Below, in pieces: positions 8,462-11,304 of a DNA stretch of 11,304 nucleotides. Within the stretch, counting starts at the first letter, position 1, and every line of letters starts with the position of its first letter. Made by a program: the position numbers and the translations under genes. Under the pieces are notes generated by a model. The model was not told the DNA's origin. It saw only the letters and a list, made by a program, of their open reading frames with translations, and searched no databases. The stretch spans positions 1 to 11,304 of the forward strand of contig CAYJGK010000034.1 of the NCBI GenBank assembly GCA_964370065.1, given 5' to 3'. This DNA comes from CAMQRS01 sp964370065. GTDB lineage: Bacteria; Bacillota_I; Bacilli_A; Erysipelotrichales; Erysipelotrichaceae.

Positions 8462-9205
8462 TTATTTTACTTTTGAAATGATGTCATTGAATGAATCTGC
8501 TTGTAAGCTTGCTCCACCAATTAATGCTCCATCAATATCAGGACAAGCCATGTATTCTACGATATTATCAGGTTTCACTGATCCACCGTATTGTACACGT
8601 ACTGCATTAGCAGCCGCTTCTCCATACATAACTTTAACTTGGTCACGTACGATTGCACAACAGTTTTGTGCATCTTCTTTAGTCGCTGATTTTCCTGTAC
8701 CAATTGCCCAGATTGGTTCATAAGCGATAACGATATTCGCTACACATTTTTCACATAAATTAGCTAATGATCCTGTTAATTGTGTACGGATTACGTTTTC
8801 AGTTTCTTTTGCATCGTATTGTGCTTCTGTTTCCCCAATACAAACGATTGGTGTAATGTTAGCATCGATTAAACGCTTTGTTTTTAAGTTTACAGTTTCA
8901 TCTGTATCCCCAAACATTTCTCTTCTTTCAGAATGCCCAACGATACAGTATTTAACACCGATTTCTTCTAACATTGGCACACTAACTTCACCCGTAAATG
9001 CACCACTATCAGCAAAGTGACAGTTTTGTGCAGCTACGATTAATTTAGAAGCAGCTTTGTTTGTTTCATTTAAAGCAATGAATGAAGAAGCGATTCCGAA
9101 ATCAGCTCCATCGTGTACATTTTTATCTACTGCAGCTACAAAATCTATAGCCTCAGCAATTGTTTTATTCATTTTCCAGTTTCCAACGATAATTGGTTTT
9201 CTCAT
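8462..9205 (-). CDS. tpiA: Triosephosphate isomerase
   Basis: This enzyme interconverts dihydroxyacetone phosphate and glyceraldehyde 3-phosphate in the cytoplasm. It is 247 residues long, close to the usual 250, a single TIM barrel. Visible active-site residues are N9 and K11 (GNWKMN), H91 (VGHSERR) and the catalytic E163 in AYEPIWAIGTG, which continues into flexible loop 6. The phosphate-binding YGGSV (206-210) and GALIGGASL (226-234) follow. ATG 9205 is preceded by AGGGAG at 9215-9220. It lies 24 bases after pgk on the same strand with no promoter seen between, so it is the second gene of a pgk-tpiA operon. Confidence 0.97.
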   Translation of the reverse strand: MRKPIIVGNWKMNKTIAEAIDFVAAVDKNVHDGADFGIASSFIALNETNKAASKLIVAAQNCHFADSGAFTGEVSVPMLEEIGVKYCIVGHSERREMFGDTDETVNLKTKRLIDANITPIVCIGETEAQYDAKETENVIRTQLTGSLANLCEKCVANIVIAYEPIWAIGTGKSATKEDAQNCCAIVRDQVKVMYGEAAANAVRVQYGGSVKPDNIVEYMACPDIDGALIGGASLQADSFNDIISKVK

Positions 9206-9229
9206 GTTTATGTTCTCCCTTTATATTAA

Positions 9230-10408
9230 TTATTTCTCAGAAATAACTGCGATTCCAGGTAATGTTTTACCTTCCATGTATTCTAATGATGCCCCACCAC
9301 CTGTTGAGATGTGTGAGAATTTTTCAGCGAATCCTAATTGAATTGCTGCTGCGGCAGAGTCACCACCACCGATTACTGTAGTCGCTCCTGGCAATTCAGA
9401 AATAGCTGTACATACAGCTAAAGTCCCTTTAGCGAATGGAGCCATTTCGAATACACCCATAGGTCCATTCCAAACTACTGTTTTAGCTCCTGCTAATGTT
9501 TCTTCAAATAATGCGATTGATTTAGGTCCAATGTCTAATCCCATGTAATCAGCAGGGATGTCAGCATTGTCACATACTACTGTATTAGCTGTTTCAGCAA
9601 ATGCATCAGCACATACGTTATCGATTGGTAATACTAATTTATCACCAGCTTTTGCTAAGTATTCTTTTGCTAATTCAATTTTATCTTCTTCAACTAAAGA
9701 TTTTCCGATTTCTAATCCTTGTGCTTTCATGAATGTATAAGCCATTCCTCCACCAACGATTACTTTATCAGCTTTTTCTAATAAATTGTCAACAACTGCG
9801 ATTTTGTCAGAAACTTTAGCTCCACCAATAATAGCCACAAATGGTCTTTCAGGTGTATCTACAGCTTTTCCTAACATAGTTACTTCTTTTTCTACTAAGA
9901 ATCCTAAAGCATTTTCTAGGTAAGTAGGAATTCCTACCGTCGAAGCATGTGCTCTATGTACTGAACCAAATGCATCCACAACAAACAATTCACCTAAACT
10001 AGCCCAATATTTTCCTAATTCTTCATCATTTTTAGTTTCTCCAGCTTCATAGCGAGTGTTTTCCATAACAACGATTTCTGAATCATTTAATGCTGCTACA
10101 GCTTCTTCTAATGCAGCTCCTTTTGTCACGGGACAGAATGATACTTTAGTATCTACTAATTCTGCTAAACGTTCTGCTACTACTTGTAAGCTGTTTTTAG
10201 CTTTGTCTTCTTCTGTTTTAATTTTTCCTAAATGTGACATTAAAACGATTTTTGCTTTGTTTTCAATTAAGTAATTAATTGTTGGTAAAGCTTGCACAAT
10301 ACGGTTGTCGTTTGTGATTACTCCATCTTTTCTTGGTACATTGAAGTCAACACGTACGATTACGCGTTTTCCAGCAACATCTAAATCTTTTACAGTTCTT
10401 TTTGCCAT
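9230..10408 (-). CDS. pgk: Phosphoglycerate kinase
   Basis: This enzyme transfers the acyl phosphate of 1,3-bisphosphoglycerate to ADP, the first ATP-forming step of glycolysis. It is 392 residues long, typical for bacteria. The N-terminal substrate domain shows RVDFNVP (19-25), R36, SHLG (58-61), R119 in ENTRY and R152 in SVHRAHAS. The nucleotide domain shows GGAKVSDK (195-202), NGPMGVFE (314-321) and GGGDSAAA (347-354). SHLG is followed by K instead of the common R-P, a variant I recall in some low-GC groups. ATG 10408 has AGGAGG at 10416-10421. It leads the pgk-tpiA operon; no gap gene is adjacent, since the next gene upstream is divergent. Confidence 0.97.
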   Translation of the reverse strand: MAKRTVKDLDVAGKRVIVRVDFNVPRKDGVITNDNRIVQALPTINYLIENKAKIVLMSHLGKIKTEEDKAKNSLQVVAERLAELVDTKVSFCPVTKGAALEEAVAALNDSEIVVMENTRYEAGETKNDEELGKYWASLGELFVVDAFGSVHRAHASTVGIPTYLENALGFLVEKEVTMLGKAVDTPERPFVAIIGGAKVSDKIAVVDNLLEKADKVIVGGGMAYTFMKAQGLEIGKSLVEEDKIELAKEYLAKAGDKLVLPIDNVCADAFAETANTVVCDNADIPADYMGLDIGPKSIALFEETLAGAKTVVWNGPMGVFEMAPFAKGTLAVCTAISELPGATTVIGGGDSAAAAIQLGFAEKFSHISTGGGASLEYMEGKTLPGIAVISEK

Positions 10409-10438
10409 TGTATAGCCTCCTAATCATAAGTCCTATAT

Positions 10439-10467
10439 ATTATATCACTTTCGCATTTGGGTTTAAA
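10439..10467 (-). promoter_or_regulatory. Predicted pgk-tpiA promoter
   Basis: On the minus strand TATAAT (10444-10439) follows TGA, an extended -10 like that of eno. TTTAAA (10467-10462) stands 17 bases upstream as a moderate -35. The leader would be about 25 bases before ATG 10408. Confidence 0.65.
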
Positions 10468-10472
10468 GAGTT

Positions 10473-10490
10473 TTGTGTAAAATTTCACAA
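10473..10490. promoter_or_regulatory. Predicted Rex redox operator shared by pgk and the Tpx-like gene
   Basis: TTGTGTAAAATTTCACAA matches 13 of the 14 fixed positions of the Rex consensus TTGTGAANNNNTTCACAA; the only mismatch is T at position 6. It lies five bases upstream of the pgk -35 and covers the -35 region of the divergent Tpx-like gene. One bound dimer could therefore affect both transcripts. Assignment is by consensus only. Confidence 0.65.
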
Positions 10491-10497
10491 ATTAATG

Positions 10498-10506
10498 TGT
10501 TATAAT
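10498..10506 (+). promoter_or_regulatory. Predicted extended -10 promoter of the Tpx-like gene
   Basis: TGTTATAAT combines TGn with a perfect TATAAT. No good -35 is seen at 16-18 bases upstream, where the Rex-type box lies. The leader would be only about 14 bases before ATG 10527. Confidence 0.6.
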
Positions 10507-10516
10507 AAATGTAAAT

Positions 10517-10522
10517 GGAGGA
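10517..10522 (+). promoter_or_regulatory. Ribosome site that sets the Tpx-like start at 10527
   Basis: GGAGGA overlaps the upstream ATG at 10515 and is ideally spaced (about five bases after GGAGG) from ATG 10527. The earlier ATG has no ribosome site of its own, so the start is placed at 10527. Confidence 0.8.
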
Positions 10523-10526
10523 CACT

Positions 10527-11033
10527 ATGCATTCAAAAAATAAAAACCGTATTTACACTAGGAATTCTGAACCATTACAAAAAGGAGATCCGTTAATTAA
10601 TTTCTCATTATTTGATCAACAAGAAGCAGAACATTCACTACAAGATCACAAAGGAATTAAGGTTGTTTTCAGTATTCCTACATTTTCTAATCAGCATTAT
10701 GCTAAAGAGCTTAGAAAACTAGATTTTGTATTGAAAAATCATACAAAAATTGCATGTTATGCAATTAGTAATGAACCTGTTTTCACACAAAAAAGATTAA
10801 CTAAATCTTGCAGTTTTGAAAAAATTCAGATTTTATCTGATTTTAAAGATCGTAATTTCGCAAGATACACAGGCACTTATATTTATGAATTAAGCCAACT
10901 TGTGAAAGCCTGCTTGATTATCGATGACCATGGAAAAATATTATTTACACAATACATTGACGATTTACAAGCACCCTTTGATTCACAATCAATTGCGGAA
11001 ATCTTAGACGAAATTAAACAAAATACATTATAA
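10527..11033 (+). CDS. Thiol-peroxidase (Tpx)-family protein lacking the catalytic cysteine
   Basis: This 168-residue cytoplasmic protein matches Tpx-type atypical 2-Cys peroxiredoxins in length and layout: a KGDPLINFSL entry strand, a KVVFSIP strand, QKR, then LSDFKDRNFARYTG and an L..KACLIIDDHGKI strand. Active Tpx enzymes have P-x3-T-x2-C. Here P51 is kept, but the threonine is N55 and the peroxidatic cysteine is Y58. The usual resolving-Cys site after QKRF is T92, with C95 nearby. The conserved arginine before the late strand is K127. Three cysteines remain (77, 95, 129), none at the peroxidatic position. Peroxidase activity by the normal mechanism is therefore unlikely; a regulatory or binding role is inference. 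The frame is intact with good expression signals, so it is not an obvious pseudogene. It is divergent from pgk and shares the Rex-type box. Confidence 0.8.
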   Translation: MHSKNKNRIYTRNSEPLQKGDPLINFSLFDQQEAEHSLQDHKGIKVVFSIPTFSNQHYAKELRKLDFVLKNHTKIACYAISNEPVFTQKRLTKSCSFEKIQILSDFKDRNFARYTGTYIYELSQLVKACLIIDDHGKILFTQYIDDLQAPFDSQSIAEILDEIKQNTL

Positions 11034-11060
11034 GCAAAAAGCTAATGAATATACGTATAA

Positions 11061-11087
11061 AAAACATCATTTTTAGAATGATGTTTT
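11061..11087. terminator. Bidirectional terminator between convergent genes
   Basis: AAAACATCAT (11061-11070) pairs with ATGATGTTTT (11078-11087) around a 7-base loop. T residues follow on the plus strand, and the A-run 11059-11064 gives a T-tract on the minus strand. It can end both the Tpx-like gene and the gene entering from the right. Confidence 0.8.
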
Positions 11088-11094
11088 TTAATTT

Positions 11095-11304
11095 TTATTT
11101 TTTTGTTTTTTTAAGGAAAGCAATTACTAGTGCTAATGCTCCTAAAATAATTGTGCTGTATAAGTATAACATCACATTGCTTTCATCGCCAGTTTGCACA
11201 AATCCAGGTATATAACCTAATAATTCTCCATTTTCCTTGCGGTACTGTACATATTCAATCACAAACGTATTTGTTCCTGCGACTAATTTGATATTTGTAT
11301 ACAC
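11095..11304 (-). CDS. C-terminal end of a surface protein with a sortase-like anchor tail (5' part outside the window)
   Basis: Only the last 69 codons are visible. The frame is open to the right edge, and the GTG at 11304 is probably internal, so the start is unknown. The visible part has a beta-rich stretch (about 1-31). Then come VQTGD (36-40), a hydrophobic helix (about 44-63) and the basic tail KKTKK. This order matches wall-anchor sorting signals, but the LP of LPxTG is replaced by FV. An alternative is a plain membrane-anchored C-terminus. It converges on the Tpx-like gene and ends just before the shared terminator. Confidence 0.7.
   Translation of the reverse strand: MYTNIKLVAGTNTFVIEYVQYRKENGELLGYIPGFVQTGDESNVMLYLYSTIILGALALVIAFLKKTKK

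Noticed and set aside
10515..10526. Upstream ATG at 10515 as start of the Tpx-like gene
   Set aside because: The ribosome site GGAGGA overlaps this ATG and is correctly spaced for ATG 10527 instead.
10402..10596. Plus-strand 64-codon frame overlapping the start of the Tpx-like gene
   Set aside because: It spans the divergent promoter region and the Rex-type box, and lies in a different frame from the recognisable Tpx-family protein.

Overview
The window reads as chromosomal DNA from a low-GC, Gram-positive-type, fermentative Firmicute, most likely a gut or oral relative of the Erysipelotrichia. This is an inference from the strong AGGAGG ribosome sites, the AT-rich spacers, the clustered glycolytic genes, the BspA-type surface protein and a sortase-type C-terminus. 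No rRNA, tRNA, mobile element or CRISPR array is visible.

Layout. Positions 1-6785 are one uninterrupted minus-strand gene that runs off the left edge. It encodes at least 2261 residues of a secreted surface protein. Its parts, in order, are a signal peptide, a beta-rich N-terminal region, about 1260 residues of BspA-like (LRR_5) leucine-rich repeats in four modules, two tandem Ig-like/YDG-like modules, an Asp-rich calcium-type loop with a beta domain, and the start of an InlB-B/Flg_new repeat. Its promoter region carries a full match to the CcpA catabolite-response (cre) consensus.

Positions 6954-10408, also on the minus strand, hold lower glycolysis. pgk and tpiA lie 24 bases apart as an operon closed by a terminator. 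Enolase (eno) follows with its own promoter and terminator. Both promoters have a Rex-type redox operator (TTGTGAA-N4-TTCACAA family) just upstream of the -35 region.

The Rex-type box upstream of pgk is shared with a divergent plus-strand gene (10527-11033). That gene encodes a thiol-peroxidase (Tpx)-family protein that has lost the peroxidatic cysteine, the active-site threonine and the conserved arginine. It looks like a pseudo-peroxidase whose promoter is overlapped by the redox operator. A bidirectional terminator separates it from the last gene, which enters from the right edge. Only that gene's C-terminus is visible, and it looks like a non-canonical sortase/anchor tail (VQTGD, membrane helix, lysines).

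How it fits together. pgk, tpiA and eno act in triose conversion and ATP/PEP formation. Rex would tie their expression to the NADH/NAD+ ratio, and CcpA would tie the large adhesin to sugar supply. The points most worth checking are the Cys-less Tpx-like protein at the shared Rex-type operator and the cre-controlled giant adhesin.
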